A stretch of DNA of 64,000 bases, taken from positions 2,189,142-2,253,141 of the forward strand of contig OZ024785.1 in assembly GCA_964017065.1 (NCBI GenBank). The letters are read 5' to 3'. The DNA comes from Haliclona indistincta (lineage: Eukaryota > Porifera > Demospongiae > Haplosclerida > Chalinidae). The position numbers were made by a program, and so were the translations under genes. The notes beneath the pieces are model-generated. The model was not told where the DNA came from, did no database searches, and saw only the letters and a list, made by a program, of their open reading frames with translations. Of the stretch, positions 32,952 to 45,712 are shown one piece after another. Position 1 is the stretch's first letter. Each line of letters begins with the position of its first letter.

Positions 32952-34599
32952 ATGGAACGGCAGTCAAGACAAATTCGGGTGTTTCTGTTTGCTAGCTGGT
33001 GTGCAACAATGACATTGGCGGCTGGTGCACTTATCAATGGTCCTGATCCGATGACTGCTGTTCAACCAGTCGGCGCCATTGTGACGTTCACGTGTGTAGT
33101 GAACACTTCTGAGCTTCTAGCAGGAACGACTTTAGTTGGTATTAATACTGATGGATTGATTAGCTGGATAATGGATGGTTCAGTACTGCAAGCCAGTAAT
33201 CAGAGCGTCACAGAGAATGGTGTATTACAAACTGGTACTCGTAAGCTTCTAGTGTTACCAGATTACACTACTAGTGTACCAATTCAGTGTGAGGTTATTA
33301 GCCGAATGCCAAATAACATGTTTATGGCTTCCAGGACCAACAATGCTACTCTAACAGCTTATGGTAAGTGATATGCTGCACTGCGTGTGTTAATTGTTGA
33401 CAATTTTTTGTTCATTCTCACAAACAGGTCCTCCTGAAGCACCATCAAACCTCACATCAACACAGTCCAGTGACAATACTCTGATATTATCATGGAGTGC
33501 TCCATCCTCTCCAGTACAGCTACACTACACTGTCACAGTGTGGACCAACACCAGTACCATCACAATGTTCAATACCTCCTCCACCACCATCACTATCAGT
33601 AGAGACAACATCACTACCAGTGACTCCACATCAGAGTGTGATCAGTATGTGTGGAGTGTCACTGCTATCAATCCTGCTGGTACCAGTATACCTACTAACA
33701 TAACTGCACCAATTTCATTTGTACCAGGTAACTGAATGACTCTGCTTTTATTAATTTTTATTGTTATTTTACAGATATTTTGGTGGATTTAAATGTGTGT
33801 GCTTCAAATTACGATGGTTTGATACTAATGGTTAAGGTACATGTACTTGTAATTGTTTTCATGTAAAAATTTTTATTAATGATTAATTTTATTTCAGATT
33901 CTTGATAATCAAAACATAACTAACATTACTGTTGTTGCTAACAATCAATGCAGCAAGAGTGTGTCACTTCCTACAAAAATGAGTATGCAGAATATTAAGT
34001 CTTATATTACAATTTATTATGTTTTTCAGATTGCATTTCTCCATCCATATCATCTAGTGGCTTCAGTTTCAAGATGCTTACTACATCAATAGGTGTATAG
34101 TGATCTACGCTCACATATATACTTACTTTCGTTAACTTAAGAATTGTATACGTAGTTTAAGGTTCAGTTATAATAAGACACAAAAATAACTAACACCTTG
34201 TTCTGTTGCTCTACTGCAGCAGATACTCTACAAACATTCACACCTACATCTTCAGGTAAAACTAGGTTGTATAGATAGAGAAATAATTATACTCTACAGG
34301 TTATTCAGTGAGTACAGTGGTAGGACTGTCTCTTGGTATTGTTACTGCATATCTTCTTGGACTGGGTACTGCTGGTGTTATTGCTGTTATTATTTTGTGT
34401 GTCAGGAAAAGATCAGGTTGGTATCAGAGAATAGTCACATACTAGCTGAGTTAATAATGTCACAGGTAAAACAAGAAATAACAACAGTAGGTGCAATAAT
34501 AATGATCTACTCACAACAACTAATGAAGCTTATGGAATACATGTCACCAAACCATCTGTTGCTCCAGTGTATGAAAGTGTAGATACGAAACAATTTTAA
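32952..34599 (+). CDS. Receptor J: near-identical paralogue of E
   Basis: Eight exons: 32952-33363, 33428-33727, 33775-33836, 33898-33982, 34030-34092, 34223-34255, 34300-34416, 34466-34599; 1206 nt, 401 aa, all in phase. Same plan as E: signal peptide, Ig (FTCVV, ISWIM, IQCEV), FN3, second segment, stalk, TM, tail with NEAYGIHV and VYESV, ending VDTKQF. The stalk exon is 6 nt shorter than in E (Gly-Pro missing), and scattered substitutions are mostly in the Ig exon. The upstream motif GCTAAGAAAAGTGGACCTTT is at 32791. It is the + strand member of the second duplication copy, convergent with K. Confidence 0.88.
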
Positions 34600-35219
34600 T
34601 GTGTCACAAACTGTGTACATGCTCCTTCTAGTGAAGTTACATTTATACTGAACACTATTTCTATAACAATTATAATTATTTTTGTAATAATTATACCTAT
34701 GACCTTTTGTTTCCGTAAGTATTTCGCATGTGTAAAGAGCTAAATAACGACATGACCATGAATAATCATTGCTGCTCGGCAATGATATAATAGGGATGAC
34801 CGCGAATTAAGATTGCGGCTACTCTTGTGTGAAAATGGTTTACCACACATATCTCTACTGCTTTTTAAATTTTGTTTATAAGGGTTTATGGAAAAAATAA
34901 CATAATAGCCACAAGCTAATAGATAATGAACCCATCTAATGATCTTGCCCTCTTTGAGGGTCGGATTTCCTTTTAAACTAATTGATGTTTTCCTAAACTA
35001 TTTATTGCTTATTTTTCCCTACATCAGTTAATTATTATTTCCATCACTGATACTAATCCTTCAAAACACCCCCTTCTAATGATTAGGTAATAAGTAAAGT
35101 GAGCTAATGTTTGAATAGTCAGTATGACACCATTCCAATTGTGGTTGGAAAAAAGAGAAGTAGTACGCATTAGTTTTTAGCATGGGGGTGGGAAGAAGCA
35201 TGGTTCGAATGTCCATGAT
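34600..35219. other. 3' flank of J
   Basis: Equivalent to 13281-13920; AT-rich, without exon or RNA gene. Confidence 0.4.
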
Positions 35220-35745
35220 ACAGTGCTAGGAAACCAGGAAAAAAACCGCAGCTTTAATTTTGTGGTTATCATGGCAACTATTGTGGTTTTCTTCCTGTTA
35301 CCTCTAGAGGTCCTCAAGTAAGTATCCTCAGCCCTCTGCTCTTTTTAATCTGCATTAATGATCTCCCGGATTCTGTCTTATTTTCCTTTTGCTGATGATA
35401 CTAAATGTCTCATAATAGTTCACCCAAGGACATTTCCTCTCATAACATGCAGCAAGACTTAGACTCTCTTTATCAATGGAGTATCTCTAACTTCATGAAT
35501 TTCAACGAATCTAAATGTGTAGTTCTGAGAATTCCCTCCATTGGTCTACCCCCAGTATGCCTACTCAATAGGAATAGTATCCATACCACCAACTTGTTTG
35601 AAGATCTTGGGGTTTTACTCTCTAGTGATCTACCATGGTCTGCTCATATCAACATGATAGTCACAAGAGCATGTAAGATGCTCAGTCTTATCCACATGTG
35701 CTTTAGTCACACTGTTTCAGTTCCAGTCAGAAGATTAATAATAGT
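35220..35745 (+). mobile_element. Dead LINE fragment, duplication-2 copy
   Basis: Same insertion as at 13901-14760, with LFEDLGVLLSSDLPWSAHIN and SLIHMCFSHTVSV. It is cut short near 35745, where Helitron-like sequence begins. Frameshifts and stops show that it is inactive. Confidence 0.8.
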
Positions 35746-35984
35746 AATTACAATGTATTTTCTGGAGTCTTCTAAGAACGGCAAGCTCGTATAGGATCAC
35801 CATTCTGCGCTAGCCAGATGATTATAACCGCCGTACAGGTCTACAAACCAGTGTGGGCGGGGCTCGACTTGTATGCACTGCATGCATGCATGCGTAGATA
35901 TGTACAGCATCATAACAATTATTTTTAGCTACAAGTTTAAATTTTTTATTATAAAATTAATAATTTTACGCAATTGTTAGGTAG

Positions 35985-37105
35985 TTAACCCTCGGCGCGT
36001 ATGCGCGAGGGTTACGGTACTTGGTTTGTCATTCGTTCGTTCATTAACCCTCGGCGCATGCGCGAGGGTTACGGTACTTGCTCTGTCGTTCGTTCGTTCA
36101 TTCGTTCTGTCCATCGAGCTACAGAGACCATCGCTCACTTCTGAAACTCGGTAAAGGTATGAACAGGCTTAGCACGACAATGGCTTGCAATGTGACTCGT
36201 GGATTTTGCTAAAGTGCTTTCGTTCTCGAGTTATGTATGGCTGGCTCACCTTGACAGCCATCTTGGACCTCTCTGACGACAAAAGCGTCCATAGTTGACT
36301 ACCTAGGTACTTGTAGATTCCATCTAAACTTCAGGACAGCTCTGGGGGTGTGTAGACATCTCAAGAAAAAGCCTATCAAAGCCAAGAGCAATGGCTACCT
36401 ACTCAGTGTTCACGGTCACGCCCACTTGACACACCTTGTCTCGGTTGTGGTCAGCACTTTGCTGTCTTCTGGTTAGCAGTACAGTTTCAATAGCAAGCAG
36501 GTTGGCTTTAGCTGCAAAGCTCCATCTGCAAACCAAAACTAAGGAGCTAACTCTACAATGTGCAACACGCCGAGGGTTTCGTGAAATCTGTTCATTCATT
36601 CATTCATTCATTCTGTCCATCGAGCTACAGAGACCATCGCTCACTTCTGAAACTCGGTAAAGACATGAACAGGCTTAGCATGACAATGGCTTGCAATGTG
36701 ACTCGTGGACTTTGCTAAAGTGCTTTCGTTCTCGAGTTGTGTATGGCTGGCTCACCTTGACGGCCATCTTGGACCTCTCTGACGACAAACGTGCCCATAG
36801 TTGACTACCTAGGTACTTTTAGATTCCATCTAAACTTCAGGACAGCTCTGGGGGTGCGTAGACATCTCAAGAAAAAGCCTATCAAAGCCAAGAGCAATGG
36901 CTACCAACTCATGTTCACGGTCACGCCCACAATTGACACACCTTGTCCTTGTGGTCAGCACTTTGCTGTCTTCTGTTTACCAGTACAGTTTCACTAGTAA
37001 GCAGGTTGGCTTTAGCTGCAAAGCTCCTTCTGAAAGCCATAACTAAGGAGCTAACTCTGCAATGTGCAACACGCCGAGGGTTTCGTGAAATCTGTTCATT
37101 ATTCA
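35985..37105. mobile_element. Tandem pair of CCCTCGGCG-ended repeats
   Basis: Two direct copies of about 550 bp (about 36050-36595 and 36596-37100), preceded by a partial head at 35985-36050. Each contains GAGACCATCGCTCACTTCTG and ends GTGCAACACGCCGAGGGTTT before CGTGAAATCTGTTCATT. The corresponding site of duplication 1 (about 15304) lacks them. The frames seen in these repeats are repeat-borne. Confidence 0.7.
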
Positions 37106-37967
37106 GTATTTACAAACAAAATTGAATAGAGTTAAACAAAAGTGGGCTTAAAGCCCCAGGAGCCCATAATTAATAGAGACAGCTAGCGTTCCCCAATTGG
37201 ATTGCAACTGACAGTCTCTGCAGTAGGAAAGCGGTTAATTTGGGGTCTCCTGACTTAATGAAGAAAAGCCATCAACAACAGGAAAACTAAACTAATGGTG
37301 GAAACAAAGACGGCTCAGTACGTGCATGATATTGAACTGCACTTCACTGAAAAAGAAACAGGACACAAACAAGAAAAATTAAAAAGATTTCTATCGAAAT
37401 CAAAAGGATGTGTGAAATCTACCACTGGTCCACAATGTTAACTAACAAGAAACAAGCATGGAATGGTCTACCACGATTGACTTGCTAACAGACCATAGAT
37501 TTCTACATCAGTGCCTGAGTCAGTGGCTGTATACAGTAATTTGTCACAAGCTGAATGCACGGTAAACAGCAACTAGCTGACCTGTTATTGACACTATTTT
37601 GTATTATGTTATTATTATTAATAAAAACATTTTAATGTACTTATTATTGTTCTTATCAGGATAATTAGTATTACATTATGAAGTATATAAAAATTGTTTA
37701 GACTGCAGGTATGTTTAATAACTATCATAGTAACTATTAAAAATAAATATAAAGACCTAAAGAATGGCACGAGAGTCAGATAAATTTACAATAGAATGAA
37801 TAGCATTATAAATTATAACAATACAATTAAAATTTAAATGTCTAAAGCGGAAGTTCTACTATCATAATAATTATGCTTAAACCAGAATGACTGATGATGA
37901 TAATTAAATACAACACTTTTTGGCACTTTCTTTTATAAACAAGACATGACATGATGAATCATTTTAA
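37106..37967. other. Repeat-derived 3' flank of K
   Basis: Continues the old inverted Helitron-like copy to about 37560, then AT-rich sequence equivalent to 15791-16153. No gene is seen. Confidence 0.4.
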
Positions 37968-38033
37968 TCAATGATTCATCATGTCTCGAACCACATCAGC
38001 TGATGGAGGTGGTGGAGGAGGAGGAGGACAATC

Positions 38034-38205
<172 letters not shown>

Positions 38206-40065
38206 GAGGGATCAATCACATGTTCACTGCATCATGTATTGACTAACCTGTGAGGTATTAGTCTTTGGTCCCACTACACTGTACTCCATGTTAGTAGTGT
38301 CTCCCACTACACTATACTGTACAGTACAGGTATTCTCTTGTATCGCCAGACCAACATCAAGAGAGAACTGCACATCTGTGTACTTGGTCTTCTTCTGTAT
38401 AAACGAAAATGTTGTGAAGGCACAATCTTCATGTGTGAGAAGGTGATACAGAACCAGTAGTAGCATGATGGAATTACCAATAGAGCAATTCTTGTCACCA
38501 CTTAAAGTGGAACCTCTTTATAATGGACAAGTTGGGCAAGTGCTTTTTGTCTGTTACATGGAGGTGTCCCTTACAAGAAGGTTCAATCTGTATTGTTATG
38601 CCTTGGTGAGCGGAGCCACAAGGCATATGGTAGTCGTGTTGTGTACAAGTATGTCATTCTGTCTGTTAATGGTATAGCGCAACGCTCGCTAAACACTAAG
38701 CGCTGAAACTTACTAAACAGAAATAAATCGACATTAATTTTGCTCAAAAAGCTATTATAAGCATTTTAGTTCTAAAGCTTTGTTAGTGTGTTATTCCGTG
38801 ATACCTCAATGGCTGTTGCCGGCGATCTAGACTTTTCTGAAGACGAAACTACCCACAGCTGACTGCCTAGTAGCTCGTACGTTAGATTTATACTACAGGA
38901 TAGCAGCACAAGTCCGGAGAAAATGCACGAAGAAGCTAGCAGGCTAGGGCAAGCTCACTCGCGTGCTGACATTGTAGACACGCCCAGCTAAATAAGTCAC
39001 CGTGTGGTCAGCACTATTAATTTTGGCTTCTGTATAGCTAGAAATTTGGAGGGTAAAATTGGCGAATGACACAGATTTTGCGCTTGGCGAATTTAGTTTT
39101 GGCACCCAGCGCCTGGCTCACGTAGTACTGTAATACAAAAAGCAGATTTGTGGATTTATTTTGGCGAATACTTGACAATCCGCCAAAATTTTTAGCTAAA
39201 CGGTAACTAAATTGCTGCAGCTTCTGTGTGAAATTTCTGTCAGTAAGTCTGTCGCAACGATTTCTCGTCGCTCGCTGAAAACTAATCGCTGAAACAAGCA
39301 ACACTGGTAAAAATTGATACTTCCTCAGATTTGAATTTTAAGAAGTTTGATTTTAAAGCTTGGTAAGTAAGTTACCGCATGAATTGCTCACATGCACTAA
39401 GAAGCTAGCAGCTACATGGCAAGCTACTCACGCTCGTGCTGACATTGCATGTAGACAGGCCCAGTAACTTAATAGTCACATCATGTGGTCAGCAGTGTTT
39501 GGCTTCTGATTGCATACTAAAATTGCTGCAGCTTCTGACCTTCTGCCTGCACAGTGTAGGCTGTGTAATAATTGAATACCTTATAGCTAGAAACTTTGGT
39601 GGACTAAAATTTTGGCAAATTTCGCGGATCGTCAAGTATTCGCCAAAATAAAATCCGCCAAAATCTGCATTTTGTATTACAGTAATACGTGAGCCAGGCG
39701 CTGGGTGCTAAAATTAAATTCGCCAAAGCACAAAATCTGTGTCATTCGCCAAAATTTTACCCTCCAAATTTCTAGCTATGCGATATACTCAGCTGAATCA
39801 AAATAACTTAGCATTATAATATAGCTGTAGTTACTGTGTTGTTAAATTTACTGCTAGTCTCTCAGCATTCAGCTTTATCTTATATTGAGTACAGCACTCT
39901 TGCTGCGGCTACATGTAGTTATCAGCAACTCTTGGGCTGAATGTGTCACAAAATTTGTGGTCAAGACAGTCATGCTTAGTTATGCTTAGCTACAGAATTC
40001 TAGTATAGCTACATTCACTGTCTGTTGTCAAATAAACTGTACTGAGCTAGCTACTTGCAATTGTA

Positions 40066-40420
40066 CAGTACCGCTCACGAGTAAGTGTACTCAAACCCGC
40101 GGGCTAACCGTGCGTAACTCGGGGGTGCCCGCGGGTCCGTGAACGTGTACCCGCTGCCCGCACCACACTAACCCGCGGCCCTCATGCAGCCTTGCATGCA
40201 CTCGCGACCCACTGGATAGCTAGGCAGACTCACGTTGTCGTTGTGTGGCTTTTGCGAGCATATACAGTGCTCGCACGTATCCGCACCAGCGCGTGATGCA
40301 CTCTGTATTCGCATCTACCCGCGGTTAATGATACACGGTTCCGCGGGCAAGACAAAATTACGCCCGGGTTGCCTGCGAGTCTCCCGCGGGTGTTGGTCCA
40401 CTTACTCGTGAGCGGTACTG
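40066..40420. mobile_element. 355-bp GC-rich TA-flanked MITE
   Basis: Ends CAGTACCGCTCACGAGTAAG and its reverse complement form 22-bp repeats flanked by TA (40064-40065 and 40421-40422). The interior is unusually GC-rich for this window (many CCCGCGG). The corresponding site in duplication 1, near 19225, lacks it. Non-coding, Tc1/mariner-like by target. Confidence 0.85.
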
Positions 40421-40967
40421 TAATTCCACTTAGGCATCAGCACCGCTTTGGTGCTTTTTTATTGCTATGTTCATCAGCAAATTGTCTAGGTTCCTGTATA
40501 CTATTCAGTAAGACTTTGTGCACATAACTATAATCTGTGCTGCATGAGCAAGATTCCATTATGAGGTTGCGGCAGTGGTGGGATACCATAATGTGCTATA
40601 ATAGAGTCACTGCCTGATTGCTTAACTGAAGTCTGATTTTTGTGATTTTTTACACAGCTTCAGGACATTCTTATCTGGTACAGTAAAGAAATTAAAAAGA
40701 TTTCTATCGAAATCAAAAGGATGTAGTGATGAAGAAATCTACCACTGGTTCACAATGTAAACCAACAAGGAACAAGCATAGAATGGTACAGTCTTTTTCA
40801 GTTCACTTTGAACACGAGATTATTCCGTATTGCGTATTGCGTATGCGACCAACTCTCCACCCCCGCACGACACGCCCCACCGCGTGTATGCTCAGCGCCA
40901 TCGGTTCCCAAGTTTTCGTATAAATCTATGGTTCCACTGTTCCTGCAGTGTTGGCTGAGCTGTGATA

Positions 40968-42157
40968 ATGCTTACTTGTACTGAAGACACGATGGTAAGC
41001 CACGCTCTTGTGATCCTTAGCGCTCCAGCTTAGCGTCTGATACCCAGCAAGTTGTTCACGTGCGCGTGTTCTCGTGTGTGGCCTTGGTATTGTTGTGTAG
41101 TAGAGGTATCACTGTATGTGGTTAGACCCGATATGCTACAAGAAAACCTGTGAACTTGCCATGGCATATTATGTGAATTGCTTGTGTGATGTCGTTGAAC
41201 TCAAGTTACATTTTTGGTGTGCTTGCCAAGAAACCGATGTTGGTGCGCGACCATGACGTGGCTTATGTCAAGAAGCCTATTTGCCAATCTATCCACAGAG
41301 TTTACAGCATGATAAATATTAGAAATGTTTTTATTCTATATTCACAGGAAGTGGCAGTCACTCCACCAAGCAGTACGATACAGGAGTCGCTGTACCGGTA
41401 CTCAGTTAAAGTCATCAATAGAAACCGCAAGTCTGAGTGGTCAGTCTGTAAACTCCGTATACCAAGCCAGGAGTTTCAAACACTAGAGAAGCTAAAGTGG
41501 CAAGTAGGAGAGAGCCTAAAGAATACTGTAGAGGAACCAATCAAGACAATCGGTTATGTTGAGCATGGGCGTGGTTCGAAAGGGAAACAACGTTGGCTAA
41601 CAACAGATGAAGATCTTTGTGATATGTATGAGCATTTTTCTAAGAAGGACACAGAGATACTCCTTTGGTGTTATTCCGCCCAGGAAGGTGGTAGTACAAC
41701 TACTGCTACTGGCCCTGCTGCTCGAGGAAAAAAACGCCAAATATCTTCTGATGAGCCACAAGCTACCTCAAAGCGAACAACCAAGTATGAGTGTCATCAA
41801 CAAAAAATGGAGGGTCTAGAGGAAATATACGAAGAATTACAAGAAGCTCACATGGATGACTATACTCCTGAACAGTTGCGAGCATGGGCTCACCTCATAC
41901 AAATGAACAAGCATGATTCATATGAGGAACCTCCAAACAAGCCTTTCTTTCGAAATACACGCAAGCCTAAGTCTAAACGTGACGATTTACTATTGTCTGA
42001 CTGCAAGACACTATCTCCAGGAAAACACGTCTCCATCCAGACTGAGCTGATAGAACAGATCGCCAAGCTCCATGAACTACTAGAACGAGGCGCTATATCA
42101 AAGGAACAGTATGACAAGCTACAGGGAAAGATCATGTCAGACATTGAAACATTCTAG
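40968..42157 (+). CDS. Accessory protein of the Tc1-type transposon (spliced, 278 aa)
   Basis: A short first exon (40968-40994, MLTCTEDTM) ends at a strong donor gtaagc. The second exon starts at 41348 after ttcacag and runs in phase to the stop at 42155-42157. The unspliced frame from 41186 is the alternative. The N-terminal half (RYSVKVINRNRK ... DTEILLWCY) alternates predicted strands and helices like a PB1 or ubiquitin-type beta-grasp fold; this is only an impression. A basic, Ser/Thr-rich linker with a nuclear-signal-like RGKKR follows. The C-terminus (QIAKLHELLERGAISKEQYD) closely resembles the SHOCT motif, known mainly from bacterial proteins. Classical Tc1/mariner elements encode only transposase, so this gene is unusual. 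Its role (DNA binding, partner of transposase) is unknown. Confidence 0.75.
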
Positions 42158-42249
42158 CCATGTAACTTTTGGGCTGTACTTTTGCTATTATCACTTATTA
42201 TTATCATTATAACATATCACTTATTTCATATCAACCAACATACTAATGA

Positions 42250-43239
42250 TCAATCACAATATCCTGCATGCTTAATCCATGCTTTACATAGAGCTGGTGT
42301 GATTTCATTGAAAGCAGACTTTATTACTTCTATCGGGTTATTGTTTAAAGCCTGGATAACATCGTCATGCTGTTTCAAGTAATACTTGAGAAAACTGAAT
42401 AGCTCTTCAATTGGATTCAAGTCTGGGCTATAAGGTGGCAAATATATCAGGGGGATTCCAACACTCTGAAGATAATCAGCGACTTCTTGAACATGATGAA
42501 TTGAACAGTTATCCATAACTAGAATCGACCTTGGATTGTTACCATCATAAGGCATCATTTCTGGTATTAAGGTACCTGTGAGAAAGTTTAAGAAAGCCTC
42601 TCCGTTCACAGTGTCGACTGTTAATTCATACGCAAGTAAACCATCAATAGACATGGCGGTTATTGATGATACCCGTTTTCCTCTCACTAGTAAGCGATGA
42701 CAAACAGGAGTTTCACCTCTAATTTCGTACCCCAACTTTCTAGTGTGGTCTTTTGCATTACAGCCTGTTTCATCAATCCAAATAATTTGTTCGACAGGAT
42801 AAAATGAAATTCTAGCTATGAATTCAGCCCTCATGTAAGAGCACCTTTGTAGAGCAACATATCTGATTTTCTTACGAGTTAGTCCGTTTCTCCTAAGTAG
42901 ACGGCAAATTGTTGGGGCAGATACAATCACAGAGGTTGCTTCCTCTATTTTGTTACAGATTTCATGAAGCTGTAAGGCAGGGTTATTGTATATCAGACCA
43001 AGGATGTACACTTCATGGCAATCATCAAGTTTTCTACATGTATCTCGTGCTTGTCGAACTTTCGGGTCAACTGAGCCTGTTCTCTCGAATAGATTCAAGA
43101 TATTTGCAACAGTTCCAAGAGATACTCCAAGATTTGTAGCAATATCACGGTACTTCAAGCATCTACCGATTCGTTGCCAAACAATCCTCCACCGTATGTC
43201 GAGGGCATAAGCGCTGGTTCTCCCTGGTTCAACAGACAT
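42250..43239 (-). CDS. Tc1/mariner-type DD34E transposase (329 aa)
   Basis: A single-exon gene. The N-terminal 60 residues form a helix-turn-helix typical of transposon-end binding (RDIATNLGVSLGTVANILNL), followed by a second HTH-like region around 85-120. The catalytic core has IWIDETG (D156), LVMDNCSIHH (D243) and YSPDLNPIEEL (E278), with 34 residues between the last two, i.e. DD34E. These residues bind the two metal ions that cut and join DNA in the IS630-Tc1-mariner superfamily. Length and motif order are normal and no break is visible. The start at 43239 is the first Met and lies about 110 bp inside the right terminal repeat. Confidence 0.95.
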   Translation of the reverse strand: MSVEPGRTSAYALDIRWRIVWQRIGRCLKYRDIATNLGVSLGTVANILNLFERTGSVDPKVRQARDTCRKLDDCHEVYILGLIYNNPALQLHEICNKIEEATSVIVSAPTICRLLRRNGLTRKKIRYVALQRCSYMRAEFIARISFYPVEQIIWIDETGCNAKDHTRKLGYEIRGETPVCHRLLVRGKRVSSITAMSIDGLLAYELTVDTVNGEAFLNFLTGTLIPEMMPYDGNNPRSILVMDNCSIHHVQEVADYLQSVGIPLIYLPPYSPDLNPIEELFSFLKYYLKQHDDVIQALNNNPIEVIKSAFNEITPALCKAWIKHAGYCD

Positions 43240-45712
43240 GTTTCATCTCGATCTCACGTGCAAACGGGGCGGTACTACCACGCGCGCGGCGCGGCGCGGT
43301 ATATACGCAATGAGCAATAATCTTGTGTTCAAAGTGAACTGAAAAAGACTGTAACACGATTGACTTGCTAACTGACCATAGATCCCTACATCAGTGGCTG
43401 CTGTGGCCAGACTATAGCTAGTTAAGCTATTTACTGTTGACTGACACTTTGAATAGAATTCAGCTTGTGACAAAATATTGATCTTATGTACAGCCACAGA
43501 TGTAGGGATCTATGGTCAGTTAGCAAGTCAATCGTGTTACCATTCTATGCTTGTTCCTTGTTGGTTTACATTGTGAACCAGTGGTAGATTTCTTCATCAC
43601 TACATCCTTTTGATTTCGATAGAAATCTTTTTAATTTCTTGTTTGTGTCCTTTTTTCTTTTTAGTGAAGTGCAGTTCAATATCATGCATGTACGGAGAAG
43701 TCTTTGTTTCCACCATTAGTTTAGTATTCCTGTTGTTGATGGCTTTTCTTAAACTTGTAGCTAAAATCATATATCAGGTCTGCCTAGTATCAGGTCTGCC
43801 TAGTCGCCTACGCATGTATGCAGTGCATACGAGCCCCGCCCACACTTGCTTGTAGATCTACACGGCGGTTATAACTATCTGGCAAGTGCAGAATGGCGAT
43901 CCTACACGAGCTTACCGTTCTTCGAAGACTCCAGACAAATGCCGGGTGTGTGTTCTCCGTGATAGTGATCCAATCATCCACACGGCGCAGCGATACTTTA
44001 GCTGCTTGGTCACGTGCACTACCCATTGCTAATTGGTCACGTGCGTATTGCGCAATCACAATAATGGCGTCTAACACTAAGCTGACAATGGATCACGATC
44101 GAGAAATCGCGGAACTTAGATCGCCGTTACGCTAAAAACAAAGCTCAAAAGGCACATGCCAGGAGAATTTCACGACTGTTCGTGGATGTTTTGGTCTCGG
44201 CACTGCTCGCGTAAAGGCGCTAGGCGAGTTGAAGAAAGAAGAAAGAAAGAAAGAAGAAAGAAGAAAACGAAGATGACGAAACTCGATTTTCACCGTTTAC
44301 AGGTTCGTCACTTTAGTAACAATTTCGAGCAATCTCCTTGCTACTGTAAGATGGGGCAACGCCAGAGAGCAGATCTAAGTGTCTAAAGACGTCTAAAATT
44401 CAACACCAGGCGAAATATCAGCGCTTGAACGCTAATACATTGTATGTAGCCGCCATCTTGTTTTCTCGTTCATCCCTACATAGGGAGACACTACCGTGTC
44501 TCCCTAATAGATTACACCACAAAAGATTAATTCCCCTCCAGGTTTTAGCACAAATATCTGTCCTGTGTGTCTTACTTGCTATTGTCTGGAACCTCTCGTA
44601 ACAGACACACCAAATAGCAAACACCTCCATCAAATATACAATTTGCTGATGTACATAGCAATACACAACAATACAGATTGAATCTACATGTAAGGGACAC
44701 CTCCGACAAAAAGCACTTGCCCAATTTGTCCGCTATATAGAGGTTCCACTGTACATGGAGGTGTCCCTTAAATGGAGGTTTAATCTGTATTATTTTAGTG
44801 TTTTTAGTATTGCAATTAATTGTCTGTTATAATGGAGGTGACTGCTATTAACTAGTTAAACCACCGTCTGCTCGTGCAATACGGGAATTATTGCATGATG
44901 GGTGTTGTCGAGATGGTGATACAGCACGAGGCAAAGCCGAGTGCTGTATCAGCGTCGAGACCGACACCCCGAGCACCCCGACACGCAGAGTGCTACAGTG
45001 CTCTGTGCACTGCAATCTGTGCTGCATGAGCAAGATTCAATTATGAGGTTGCGGCAGTGGTGGGATACCATTATGAGCTATATAGAGTCACTACTTGATC
45101 ACTTAACTGAAGTCTAATTTTACAAAAATTCTGGATCTGTACAGTAAAAAAAACAGTTTTCTTGCTCTGTTGAACAAGGGTATGATGCTCACAGCTGGGA
45201 CATATCCAGAAAATTAGAGCATGGGTGATCACCACAGCGAAATTTATGACTATGAACAACTTGAAAAATATTTGTGGATATTTTGTCCCAGCATTTATGA
45301 CAGGATTTAGCAAAAATAATTATCTGAATGTCTTACTTGCTGTGTTATGGAGCTGTATTGTGGCTGGTCCGTCTGAGCACTATCATACACATGCTGATCT
45401 TGGTCTACCAGTGGTTGGTTAGGTCCACCTAGATCATGTTGTAGACTAGAGTACTCATCAGTACCAAAGGATGGAGGAGGAGGAGGGAGAGGAGAACCTG
45501 CTGGACTCTAGAGTAGAGAGATAGCCTATCATTCAAGACGCTGTCACACTTTCATTTAACAAAGGGAGCACTTAATAAAATTGATAACAGAAATTCAAGA
45601 CCAGCATTGAAAATTTGATCTCTAAGCATGAAATTCTATCAAATTGTTCATCTGGCCAAAATGCCGAAAATTAATTTGACATGGTGAAAAATTTCTACCT
45701 TTATTAATCCTC

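Larger units (their letters stand above)
40789..43351. mobile_element. Complete 2563-bp Tc1/mariner-superfamily transposon
   Basis: Terminal repeats start CAGTCTTTTTCAGTTCACTT on both ends and match over 36 bp with one mismatch, then more weakly to about 49 bp. TA flanks both ends (40787-40788 and 43352-43353), and the host repeat continues exactly across the junction when the element is removed. It carries two convergent genes, an accessory spliced gene on + and a DD34E transposase on -. Both frames are intact and the ends nearly identical, so it may still be active or recently was. Confidence 0.93.
40686..44507 (+). mobile_element. Helitron-like element interrupted by a Tc1-type transposon
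   Basis: The element runs 40686-40788 and, after the transposon, 43354-44507, about 1257 bp in total. It ends in hairpin GGGAGACAC-TACC-GTGTCTCCC and TAA. The homologous site in duplication 1 is intact and empty: CAGTA joined directly to TAGAT at 19495/19496, so insertion was between A and T without target duplication. Confidence 0.7.
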
